Positions 9,666 through 21,216 of a stretch of DNA of 64,000 nt are shown one piece after another. The DNA comes from Pseudocercospora fijiensis CIRAD86 (taxonomy: Eukaryota; Ascomycota; Dothideomycetes; Mycosphaerellales; Mycosphaerellaceae), in contig NW_006921546.1 of NCBI RefSeq assembly GCF_000340215.1, forward strand, positions 1-64,000, read 5' to 3'. Position 1 is the stretch's first letter. Each line of letters begins with the position of its first letter. Position numbers and translations under genes: made by a program. The notes under the pieces are model-generated. The model ran no database searches and had not been told where the DNA came from. It was given only the letters and a program-made list of their open reading frames with translations.

Positions 9666-11760
9666 GTATCTAATCGTCGTTTAGTAGATTAGCCCTAGGT
9701 TATATAACGCCTAAGTCTCGTACGATAGAAGTACTAGATATAGAAATTCGGGTAGTACTATAACTATATACATTTACCTCCTATATATAGCTAGCGATGT
9801 TTAGCGGCACTACGGCGTAGTATCGACTATACTATATATATAAGTAGGTTAACGTATAAGATCTCTATAAATAGCTTATATCTAATAATACTCGATCTAG
9901 CCGACTCCTTTACCGATAGGTTCTAGTATTTTAATATAGGTATCGCGAGATAGGGAAAAACCGGTAGATTATCTAGCAAGTATACCTACGTTAAGTTATA
10001 CGGGGTATAATCCGACTTAACCGAGTATGTCCTCTACTAGCGAGATCTAACCTAACTACTAGAGGAGGCCTATAGTTAGTGCGATAGTATAGAAACTAAG
10101 CTAGTACGTCGATCGGTCGGGGTATTAGCGCACTCGCTAGGATAATAGATATAAAGCAGATACCGGTAGTAAGAAATAACCCGGGTAAGTAGCACTTTAT
10201 TAGCTGCCGTCGATAGTATATATAAATACGAGGCGAGAGAGCTATAGTATTAGCGCTCGACCCCTAAGTAATAGCAAGGGCTAAAGGGAATATAAGAGAT
10301 TACGATAGATAATATACGACGACGTACGAGGAGATATTAAATTAAACCTAACTTATATACGCGGATTTCAAATACGACGCCTAGATCGAAATACGGTATA
10401 GTATAACCGCGCTATTCGAGTATACTAGAGAGAGTACGTAGGCGAACAGCATATTACAAAAGAAATAGTATACGATAAGTAGAGGCGGACGCGTAGGTAT
10501 AAGCGATACGGTAAAATTTAATCGAGTTTGCGTATAGTTCTAGTAGGACGTAAGGTAGGATCGGCTACAATAATAGATAAAGTAGCGATACGGTAGGTAG
10601 TCTAATATATATAGTAAGGAAAGATATAAGAGGACGTCGGTTCTAGAGGTTGTCCGTATCCTACCTTTATCTAATTTCGCCTACTAAACTACTCGAGCAC
10701 GTCGCTATTCCGAAACTTCTCTCTACGGCTAGCCGTCGCGCAGATACGAGTAAGACTACCGAGATAGCCGACTACTAAATGTTAGCGAGTTATACCGAGC
10801 CGGCGCTAGCGACTAGTAATATAGCCGAGTATTACGATAGAATATTAATACGACGATAGTTATACGAGCGACCGCTACTACTTCTATAGTATAACTAGGC
10901 GAGCTTCTCGGCGGAGGAGAAATAGTTATATTACGTAGAATATATAGCGTTTTCATTTATATAGGAAATATACTATTATAGGATAGAAATAGGGGAATAG
11001 CGACTAGATAAGTTAGCGACGTAGGCGCGGGTTAATAGGCCTAGCGATTAGGTAGATAGTATACCGGTAGGTAGTAATATAATAGTAGGTAAGGGTATAA
11101 TAGAAGTTAACGAGAGAGTAATAGGTAGATTAAGTAAGGGTATAATAGAGGTTAATAGGAGAGGAATAGGCGGACTAGGCGAAGGCTACGATAAATAAAA
11201 GGTAAGCGGGAGGAGGAGCGTAGAGGAAGATTTGTCGGCCGGCTAGGTAGTATATAGGCGAATAATAAATAAGGAGTAGCTAAGTATAGAGGTGCTAGAG
11301 GAACAGATCGTAGAGATAGTAGTAGAGATAACAAGTCTACGGGCGGAAATACTCCGACAAAGGGCGACGATACTATTAGTATATTGTCGTCGGCAGGTTA
11401 ATATACGACGTAAGCGAAAGGCGACGAGGAGGCGGTTAGGATAAGGATAGAGAGAGTAGAATATATCGAGTAATAGTAGTTCGGTTTATAGATAGTTTAT
11501 ATTTTAGATCTCGACTAACTACGCTCTATCTATATTTAACTTAAACGGTCTAGCGATATAGGTAAATGCTAGCTATAACTGTTTAGTTACATACTCTACT
11601 TCTAACGTCGGTAGATATCTTATACTATAGCGTACGAGCGTAGCGACGCTATAGCGTTATTAATTTAATAAGGATACTAGTATAATAATGTCGTTAGTAG
11701 ATTAGAGACTATTACTCCCGCCTAACTACCGAGTTAATATAGCGATAATATAGCTATATA
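9666..11760 (+). other. RIP-degraded region with possible plus-strand coding
   Basis: A plus frame around 10,320-10,560 reads coherently (GDIKLNLTYIRGFQIRRLDR, inferred). Around 11,090-11,165 a unit of about 45 bp beginning AAGGGTATAATAGA is repeated twice in tandem. No domain is recognised, and frame continuity across the whole block is not established. Confidence 0.35.
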
Positions 11761-11761
11761 C

Positions 11762-11842
11762 CGACTATTTCGCTAGACAGAAAAGTAAATAGTACGACCG
11801 GTATATTATTGTTTTTTTTTCCGGCCGGCGAAATAGTTAGCG
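11762..11842. repeat. Palindrome pair with T9 spacer
   Basis: Core 1 TTTCGCTAGACAGAAAA (11,768-11,784), then a spacer ending in an oligo-T run, then core 2 TTCCGGCCGGCGAAA (about 11,820-11,834) followed by TAGTTAGCG. It marks the left border of the long plus-strand frame. Confidence 0.7.
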
Positions 11843-11869
11843 TCTAGAATTCCTACTCTATATAGTTAT

Positions 11870-14800
11870 TAGCGGGTACCGGATCTAGTTTAACGTTCCT
11901 AGCTAGAACGTGCTCGATAGCGATAGCGTAGAGACGAACACCTTAGATAGCCTTTTCTCTATCCTATATAGTACTCTAAGTTATCTACTAGAGGTATTCC
12001 TCTAGCGTTTTAAATTAGTGCTAGAATTTATCCCGGATTTAAGTAGGACCTATCTATAGCGACTAGAATACGCCGATAGCGACTAGCTATATAACGTCTA
12101 GCCGTTAACAACTCCGTATTTAGTTACTATATTCCTAGTATATAGTAAAAGGGAAATAGTAGTAGAAGTAGGTATAGTACCTCTCGATCGGCTTAGTCTA
12201 GAGCGCTTGCCTCTTCTTCGTAACTACAAAGTTAGCGCGTAAGTATTAAGAGAATTTGTATATAGGGAGGTAGGGATTAACGAAGCGGCAGATAGTACAT
12301 AGTTGTTAGATAACGGCGAGGTTGCGGTCGAACTGCATTATACTACTAGCTTCGTTTTGCTAGATACGCTAGAAATAGGCGGTCTACCGACGGATCGCCT
12401 AAGCCTACGGCATTTCGGGCTAGGTTAGAGGCAGTACTAGTCGGTATATACATTGTTAGTAGAGCTCGTTACTATCGTCTAAGTTAGATATATACGTTAA
12501 GCGGAATTAGGGACTATCGAGGTAATTAGATATAATTAGACGCAAACATTTACCTACGCGAGTATATTGCTATATAGCTTGCCTCTCGCGCTACTATATA
12601 TAGCTAACGTTATCTACGTAAGGGTATTAATCGAAGCTAAGCTTACTCTAGTCGACCGTTACTAGTATAGTTAGTTCGGTTAGTAGTAGGAGGTAAGATA
12701 GTACTAGCTTTCTATCTCGCCTAGCGCGACCGGACTATTATACGAATAATATTAGTAAGGGTAGGAGGCCGACGTAGACAATAACCCGAATACGTAGTAC
12801 GTCGAATCCTTCGCCGAGCGTAGAAATAGCGATAAGAAATAGATTGTCGGTACTATTAAGCTAGGCGTCGAGTAGCTATTCTTTCTCGCTAGTAGTTCTA
12901 CTAGCGGCGGTAAAGTATAGGCAATTAATTTCCCTCGCTAGCTACTCGGCGTAGTCGAGACTATATACGAATACTAGAACGCGATCGCTAGGTACGAATA
13001 TACTCGCCCTAGGTTGCTTCCTAATAAGTCGTACGGCTATAAGTAGTAACTATACCTACTAGTATAAGGAAACACGATATATAATATTAGCGCGATTAGT
13101 ACTCCGCCGTACCGTTATAGGCTAGGCGATAACGTTACGCTATAGGAATTTAGGTTCTATTAATAGTAGTAGAGTAGTAGTTAGGTAGACGACCTAGGCA
13201 CTAATCGACCCGAGATAGCTAAATTAGCGAAAGATAGAGCGGTACGGCAACGCGGTTACGGTTAAATAGTACTCGTCGACGAAGATACGATCGAGCTAGT
13301 TCTAGACCCTAAGACGCCGTATATATATAATAAATTAGGTAGAGTAGGCGGCCTTAGCGCTAACTAGGATAAGGGAAGCGGGGCGCTCTATTCCTAGTTA
13401 CTATACTACGTAGGACACTTTAGTAGCTTTAAGTCGGGTAAGTATATTAACTCGTAGAGTAACTAGAGGAAGGATAAGTACGGTAGTCCGCGTACCTTTT
13501 ATATAGTAAGGAACTATAAAGAGGAGACTCTTACCGGCGCTAGTACCGAGGATAACGAGTAGTCGGGCCTCGAGGGAGAGGATCTATCGTATAGCAGTCG
13601 CTTAACCCTCGCTCTTCTACTATAGCCGCGGGTTTTATATAATTTCGCGCGCGTACTATAGGGCTTTATCGAGGGTAAAGACGGGGGCGAGACTACTATT
13701 CTCGAGTGCTAAGAGGTTGCTAATAGAGCTACCTAGCGACGGCTAGGTCCCCTAGTAGCGAGTAATAGCGGTAGGAAGCTAGAGGAAGTTCGACTAGATA
13801 CGAGACGCGCGGTACCCGCCTTAGATTAAGCTATCCTATAAGTTAGACGACGTAGCGAATAGATTAGCGTTAGTATATAAAATGTTAGCGGTATAGAGAC
13901 TATAGTTGCGCTACCTAGCTATAGCTACCTCTATATCGTCGACCTCGTCGTCTTCGTCGTCCGCGTCCGATTAATCGAAGCCTACGAACTTACTAAAGAA
14001 TTTCTTAACGATAGCGACGGAGAAGTAACGCTACTCGCTAATACCGAAGGCAGGCAGGCTAGCGGCTATAGTCTATCGACGAAGGTATCGGGTTATAGTA
14101 TTATCCGACTAGACGAGGTTGTCCTTAGACTAGAGAAAAGGACTAAGTACCTACCTAGGGTTAGATTAATACTAGTAGAGCTCGCGAAATAGTTAAATAT
14201 ATATAAGGTAATCGATAAGTAGGCGGCCGAGCTTAAATAGGAAGCGGACGTTTTATTTATTGTTTAGCTTCTAGCGGAGCTTAGTATAGGTTAGGTAAAT
14301 TATAACGTATCTATCTCGGATAGTAATAGAGCGGACCGACTAAGTATTACGCTATATCGCCGAGAAGAATTCGGGTTCGCAGGCGGGCTAACCGCTACTA
14401 ATAAATATAAGGACGCTAAGTAGCTAAAGGAACTCTTAGACGTAATACTTATATACGCCGACTACCGAGCTAAGGCGGAGTATATCTAAACCGGCCTCTA
14501 AGTATAAATACAATAGAGCCGGATTACTAGCGATAGCGTTAATAACGAACGTCCGAGCTAGGTTAACGATAGTAGTATTGCGCTTATCCTAGAGGAAGCT
14601 AAAGTAGACAGTAGTTTCTTCGAGGCAGTTATAAAGGTCGGTAAGGGGGATAGAGTTATATAGGAGTCCGAAAAGGAGGTCGTACCGTAGGATCTTATAC
14701 GCCTATCGATAGTAATACTCGAGTAGGGTAGTTAGGTCTATAACTCGTAGTACGACGTCCCTAAATTAAACGGATTTACCGTCGGCGGCCTAGATAGCCT

Positions 14801-16450
14801 AATTAGTCGATATATAGTTACTAGTAAAGGCGAAGAGGGCACTACGCTAGCGGACAATTTCTTAGATAGCGGTCTCTTACGTAAAGAGTAACTCTATCTT
14901 ATACTTAATAGCCTTTAAAACTTCGTCGTCGTAGTCGAAGCCCTAGTTATAACGCCGGGAGTAGTTAAATACGAGGAGTTGCCCTATCTAAATAATAGTA
15001 GAGAGATAGTAATTAAAGTCGTTCGGCTCCTACTATATACCTAAATACGGTTATACTATATAAAGGGCGAGGTAGCTAAGGAGCGGGAAGTAGAACCGAC
15101 GACTACTAATTAGGTACTAGAATAGAGAGAGTAATAACTAGGAAATAAGAGGATATAGTTCTAGTTCTTCCGTCTCGGTAATATCGCTTCGGACGCAGTC
15201 GCTAAGTTTATTCTAGAGTTCGCGCTATTCGTCGGTCGGCGTTACTTAAGCGGGGCTATAGTCGACTTTTTCGTCGACTTTATCGCTTACTTAACTAGCG
15301 ACTTCGGCGTCGACGTCGTCGTTAAGTTTATCGGTAGGCGATATTATAAAAGAGAAAAATAGAACTTTAGGGGAGATATAACGAATAAAATATACTAGCG
15401 TATATAGTATAGCGTCGGCGTATTTAAGTTCGCTTAAGCGGGTCTTATAGCGCCGAAAGCGAAAATATTTATAATAGTCGGACTTCTATATTATATTATA
15501 AAAGTTAGCGAGGGCTTACTTGCGGGAATTAGTAAGGTTAAAATAGAGGCTACTTTCGCTATAATGCCTTATTGTATAAGAGAACGCTCGGCGAGCGATA
15601 GCGATAACTTCTATAGTATAGGGCTTATTATCTTCTTTAGGGAGGCGGATAGCGGCCTATATTTCGTCTTTATAGAGTAAGACGACGTAAAGGTCGATAA
15701 AGAGTTACTAAATCTAAAGGGGGAGGGTAGATACGTAGGCTAAGCTATTATAAACGACATTTCGATCCTCGTCTAGTTTCTCCTAGATATCGGCCTAGGC
15801 TTTAATTAGGGCAGACGCAAACTAGTCGTTATACGATAAGGAGGGAATAGGCACTATACGAGCGCGACGACAGACCTAGAATAGGCGATTCTATCCGGGT
15901 TCGTACCTAGCTTTAGGGTAGAAGAATTGCTATACGTAGACATTGCTCTCCTATAGGCGATTAGGTATCTCTTATAGGCGGGCTTTTCTACTACCGCCCC
16001 GAGTCTAGGTATTAGTCTACTTATATCGCGTTTTATAATACTCTTATATCGAGGCACGCGAGTAAAAGACAGCTATATATTGTTCGCCCTATTCGTCGAT
16101 AGTAGTATATCGGAAACAATCGAAGTAGAGCGGGAACTCCGGGGCTTAATTATCGGTTAGCTAGGGCTAAATCACCTAGTCGGGTATTATAGCAATATCG
16201 GGGAGCGGCTTAAATTCTTCGATAAGAAGGCGACGGATAGTAATAGGAATAGTATATCGGTATTAGCGGCTAAGGTAAGCGTAAAAATAGTAAGGGGGCA
16301 CGGCGTATCGGTAAGTTACGTACTTAATAATACGATATTAAGGAAGATAATAGAAGTAATCCTCGAAACGGTATCTTTCCGGTATGTAGGTCCCTAGGTA
16401 TTAGGAGTAGTTCTTATAACCCTAATAATCTCGATCGTAATAATATATTA
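11870..16450 (+). pseudogene. Very long decayed ORF (about 1,500 codons), unidentified
   Basis: A single plus frame can be followed from about 11,940 to about 16,450 without a net frameshift. Every stop is TAG/TAA at positions consistent with Gln or Trp, and there is no TGA. Representative stretches are IVPLDRLSLERLPLLRNYK (about 12,180), SSSTSGGKVQAINF (about 12,890-12,930, a GGK near a small-residue run but not a clear P-loop), VVRVRLIEAYELTKEFLNDS (about 13,960) and LFVGRRYLSGAIVDFFVDF (about 15,225). The length, hydrophobic C-terminal third and palindrome pairs on both sides (11,762; 16,795) suggest the cargo or autonomous gene of a large mobile element. I do not recognise the family. Confidence 0.55.
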
Positions 16451-16794
16451 ATCGCGAGAGCGCGTTAATAGACGTATATCTATCGCCTCCTTTATAGACT
16501 AAAGTAGTTAAGGCGCGGATTGTCTAACCTAAACCTTAATAGTATCTCTATATAGGCCGTATCTACTATAAATAGTGTATAGGAAGATAATAAGGCGAAG
16601 GTCGTATAGAATATAACTTAGTATAGCGTAGGTATAAACTAGTTAGAAATCCGGGCAGGCGGTTAGAATAGATAGTATATAGCTACGAGCTAATCCGCCT
16701 CGAGATAGTAGGGAGCTATATACGTATAGGTTACGGGCTTCTAAGCGAGGCGGTCGTAAGATTAAGTAAAAGGTGCAAGATGCAGACTACTTTA

Positions 16795-16852
16795 CTAGCT
16801 AGAAAACGGGTAGATCTTTCGCTATATAGCAAACTAGTTAGCATTTATATAT
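16795..16852. repeat. Palindrome pair
   Basis: GACTAC arm, core TTTACTAGCTAGAAAA (16,801-16,816) and second core TTTCGCTATATAGCAAA (16,827-16,843) followed by CTAGTTAGCATTT, the same outer arm as at 8816. This is the most centromere-proximal copy. None was noticed beyond it. Confidence 0.7.
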
Positions 16853-16889
16853 ATTAGGTATAGGGACGGTACGTAGTAGGAACGGAGTA

Positions 16890-18070
16890 ATTAAAGTTTA
16901 TATATATAGTAGCCGGCCTAACGTAGCGAGACGCTCTCTAATATTCGGTAGTAAAGCATAGGTAAAGTCTATCTACTATTTGCGGCAGTAGGTATAGTAG
17001 GCTTCTATCCCTTCTCTACGGCTAAGCCGGCGACATTGTAAACGGAGCTCTAATCTATCGCATATATTAAGAAAATTAGAAGCCGTATCTCTATCTACGT
17101 TAAGAGGATTGTCCTAGGTACCTTTCCCTCCTTCGTCGTCTAATACTAGCATATCGGGTTCTACGCTATCGTCTTCTAGCTATAAATCTAGTACTAGTAT
17201 ATTACTACCCGCTTTAACCCTAGGTTTCCTTAGATGTTTTTTACGTAAGGCGCGTAATAGGTGTTTTTTCGGCGCTAGTAAATTGCGCCCCGTCTTAAAG
17301 CCTTAGAGAACGATATAGTCTTTAGGAATGTTAGGTAGGTAGGCCTACATCGTACGTTCCTTGCTAGGTTTCGGTTTATAAGCGTCTCTTATAGCGGTAA
17401 TATTACTACCGGTAATAAAATCGTAAAGAGCGCTCTTCCTCTTATTAACGCGACTGTTCTAGGCTTCCGCGAGCCTCTTCTGTTTACCTTATATCTAGAA
17501 GCGATAGGCTTCTTCGAGACTAAGTCTAATCCGAGTAGTAGCTACAATATCGGCGAGAATGCGTTTAGGTACTAAAAGTAGAGCGCTAAACGGAAGCCGG
17601 ACAAGCTCCGAGGCTTAAGTAAACTAATCTTCGCCCTAGGCGGCTTCGATAATACGGTTACTTACTCGGCGGGAGGCGTCTATAGATGTTCCGAGGACGA
17701 CGGCGCAATAGATTAGGCCGTACTAGTCGAGGCTTCGAACGAAGGCTTAGGATATACGGAGTGAAGGATTAGTACTAGTCTCCTAGATCTTGTACTATAG
17801 AGCGTACCGCTAGAGTATAGTCGCCCTAACCGAGTTACTCTCGATAGAATTACCGATCTGTTCGAACATACGCCTAAGTGTGTCTACCTTCGTAGTTCTA
17901 GGTTCGTTAGGTCCGCGTAGGACTTTAAGAGCTATTGCGTTCTCGTCGGTTAGTTTCTATACTACGAGGAAATCTTTATACTACGCGGGGGTAATAAAAT
18001 CAAGTCGGGTCGAGACATCTCTATTAAACGCGCGTTATACTTATAAAGAAGAAACCTATACTTGTATACA
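16890..18070 (-). pseudogene. Moderately decayed gene, unidentified
   Basis: The minus frame gives about 390 codons with roughly 18 stops, all TAG/TAA at expected Gln/Trp codons. More CpA/TpG survive here than in neighbouring blocks, and several Met, Cys and His codons remain. From N to C the product has a helical segment (TKVDTLRRMFEQIGNSI), a basic segment (APKKHLLRALRKKHLRKPR, about 17,210-17,270), an acidic linker (LEDDSVEPDMLVLDDEGG, about 17,115-17,170) and a Cys-containing tail (LRLQCRRL). The basic region followed by an acidic tail suggests a DNA-binding protein, but the family is not recognised. It sits between the palindrome-rich zone and the satellite array. Confidence 0.55.
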
Positions 18071-18357
18071 ATAAAGGGGCTAGTAATCTACTATAATAGT
18101 AAGGTAATAGTATAAAGTAACAAGCTGCTAATAAAAAGAATAGATTGTCTAGTAGCTATATTTACGCTAGGATGGATTAGCGAGACTTAGGACGCGAAGG
18201 TGGATTGTCTAAACTTTGCGTAGGAGCGACGTAAAGGGAGTCGTATATAAACAATACGTAGGCATATAACCGACTCTTAGGGGCAACGAGAAGAAACGGC
18301 TACGGGCGAATTCTACGGCCGTAGGCGAGGTCTACTAATAGAAAGCAAACGTTTTGG

Positions 18358-18451
18358 TGCAAACATTCTAATGTCCCTATTTAGTGTTTAGAGGACGCAC
18401 GGCCGCGCCTACGCTATATACTCGAACATTGTAACACTAGAATGTTTAGCT
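18358..18451. mobile_element. MITE-like inverted repeat, little RIP
   Basis: A perfect 10-bp inverted repeat, AAACATTCTA (18,361-18,370) and TAGAATGTTT (18,438-18,447), extends imperfectly to about 16 bp and encloses some 67 bp. CpA and TpG are retained (GGTGCAAACATT, AGTGTT), unlike the flanks, so the element is young or was never duplicated enough to trigger RIP. There is no coding capacity. Confidence 0.5.
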
Positions 18452-21216
18452 CTAGGATCTAGCTAGGTAGGGTAGTATTACTAGTATAATACTCCTAGGT
18501 TATAGTATAATACGTAGTTATACGTAGAAGTAAGCGTTTCTGTCGCTAGTTATAGCTGATTAGCTCGCGACCCTAGTCGTGTCGCCGGTTATAGCTAATT
18601 AGCTAGACCCCTGCCCCCCTACCGGACGCCTATCTCTAACCCTATAGCTAGGTAGGGTAGGTAGGGTAACCCTATAGCTAGGTAGGGTAAACTAAGTACT
18701 AAATATAGAAATAGACTACTTAGAATCTTAGTATTACTAGTATAATACTCCTAGGTTATAGTATAATACGTATAAATAAAAATATCGCCTTCGAAACTCT
18801 TTACTTTATTACTTAGAGATTTTATTTAAATTACTTAGATACCCTAGCTAATTTATATATAAACTAAGTGCTAAATATAGTAATATGCTACTTAGAAACT
18901 TAGTATTACTAGTATAATACTCCTAGGTTATAGTATAATACGTAGAAATAAAAATCTCGTCTTCGAAACCCTTTACTTTATTACTTAGAGATTTTATTTA
19001 AATTACTTAGACTCCCTAGCTAATTTATATATAAACTAAGTACTAAATATAGTAATAGGCTACTTAGAAACTTAGTATTACTAGTATAATACTCCTAGGT
19101 TATAGTATAATACGTAGTTATACGTAGAAGTAAGCGTTTCTGTCGCTAGTTATAGCTAATTAGCTCGCGACCCTAGTCGTGTCGCCGGTTATAGCTAATT
19201 GGCTAGACCCCTGCCCCCCTACCGGACGCCTATCCCTAACCCTATAGCTAGGTAGGGTAGTATTACTAGTATAATACTCCTAGGTTATAGTATAATACGT
19301 AGTTATACGTAGAAGTAAGCGTTTCTATCGCTAGTTATAGCTGATTAGCTCGCGACCCTAGTCGTGTCGCCGGTTATAGCTAATTAGCTAGACCCCTGCC
19401 CCCCTACCGGACGCCTATCCCTAACCCTATAGCTACGTAGGGTAGGGTAGCTACGTAGGGTAGAGATTTTATTTAAATTACTTAGACACCCTAGCTAATT
19501 TATATATAAACTAAGTACTAAATATAGTAATAGACTACTTAGAACCTAAGTATTACTAGTATAATACTCCTAGGTTATAGTATAATACGTAGAAATAAAA
19601 ATCTCGCTTTCGAAACTATTTACTTTATTACTTAGAGATTTTATTTAAATTACTTAGACACCCTAGCTAATTTATATATAAACTAAGTACTAAATATAGT
19701 AATAGACTACTTAGATACTTAGTATTACTAGTATAATACTCCTAGGTTATAGTATAATACGTAGAAATAAAAATCTCGTCTTTGAAACCCTTTATATTAT
19801 TACTTAGAGATTTTATTTAAATTACTTAGATACCCTAGCTAATTTATATATAAACTAAGTACTAAATATAGTAATAGGGTGCTTAGAAACTTAGTATTAC
19901 TAGTATAATACTCCTAGGTTATAGTATAATACGTAGTTATACGTAGAAGTAAGCGTTTCTATCGCTAGTTATACCTAATTAGCTCGCGACCCTTGTCGTA
20001 TCGCCGGTTATAGCTAATTAGCTAGACCCCTGCCCTCCTACCGGATGCCTATCCCTAACCCTATAGCTACGTAGGGTAGTTATACCTAATTAGCTCGCAG
20101 CCTTTATCGTATCGCCGGTTATAGCTAATTAGCTAGACCCCTACCCTCCTACCGGACGCCTATCCCTAACCCTATAGCTACGTAGGGTATAGCTACGTAG
20201 GGTAGTAATAGGCTACTTAGAAACTTAGTATTACTAGTAGAATACTCCTAGGTTATAGTATAATACGTAGAAATAAAAATCTCGTCTTCGAAACCCTTAT
20301 ATTATTACCTAGAGATTTATTTAAATTACTTAGATACCCTAGCTAATTTATATATAAACTAAGTACTAAATATAGTAATAGGGTACTTAGAAACTTAGTA
20401 TTACTAGTATAATACTCCTAGGTTATAGTATAATACGTAGTTATACGTAGAAGTAAGCGTTTCTATCGCTAGTTATACCTAATTAGCTCGCGGCCCTTGT
20501 CGTATCGCCGGTTATAGCTAATTAGCTAGACCCCTACCCCCCTACCGGACGCCTATCCCTAACCCTATAGCTACGTAGGGTAGGGTAGCTACGTAGGGTA
20601 GAGATTTTATTTAAATTACTTAGACACCCTAGCTAATTTATATATAAACTAAGTACTAAATATAGTAATAGACTACTTAGAACCTAAGTATTACTAGTAT
20701 AATACTCCTAGGTTATAGTATAATACGTAGAAATAAAAATCTCGCTTTCGAAACTATTTACTTTATTACTTAGAGATTTTATTTAAATTACTTAGACACC
20801 CTAGCTAATTTATATATAAACTAAGTACTAAATATAGTAATAGACTACTTAGATACTTAGTATTACTAGTATAATACTCCTAGGTTATAGTATAATACGT
20901 AGAAATAAAAATCTCGTCTTTGAAACCCTTTATATTATTACTTAGAGATTTTATTTAAATTACTTAGATACCCTAGCTAATTTATATATAAACTAAGTAC
21001 TAAATATAGTAATAGGGTGCTTAGAAACTTAGTATTACTAGTATAATACTCCTAGGTTATAGTATAATACGTAGTTATACGTAGAAGTAAGCGTTTCTAT
21101 CGCTAGTTATACCTAATTAGCTCGCGGCCCTTGTCGTATCGCCGGTTATAGCTAATTAGCTAGACCCCTACCCCCCTACCGGACGCCTATCCCTAACCCT
21201 ATAGCTACGTAGGGTA
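18452..21216. repeat. Subtelomeric satellite array (two module types)
   Basis: Module A carries TATTACTAGTATAATACTCC (about 13 occurrences by eye from 18,474 to about 21,035) and an AT-rich block with ATTTTATTTAAATTACTTAG. Module B carries AGAAGTAAGCGTTTCT, TCGCCGGTTATAGCTAATTA and ACCCCTGCCCCCCTACCGG, and ends in telomere-like CCCTAACCCTATAGC followed by GTAGGGTAGGG. Modules alternate irregularly. Two blocks of about 680 bp (about 19,400-20,078 and 20,538-21,216) are nearly identical and offset by 1,138 bp, indicating recent segmental duplication. No coding potential. Confidence 0.85.

Noticed and set aside
11152..11334. 60-codon minus-strand open frame
   Set aside because: Leu/Ser/Arg-rich composition from the complement of a purine-rich stretch; no support.
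12880..12940. P-loop NTPase motif (SSSTSGGKV)
   Set aside because: There is no following Ser/Thr after the Lys and no Walker B was found, so an ATPase call is not supported.
15854..16057. 67-codon minus-strand open frame
   Set aside because: Antisense to the long plus-strand decayed frame, which is coherent across this interval.
18452..21216. CRISPR-like regular repeats
   Set aside because: Units are long, irregular and AT-rich with no unique spacers of constant length, in a eukaryotic subtelomere; this is a satellite array.
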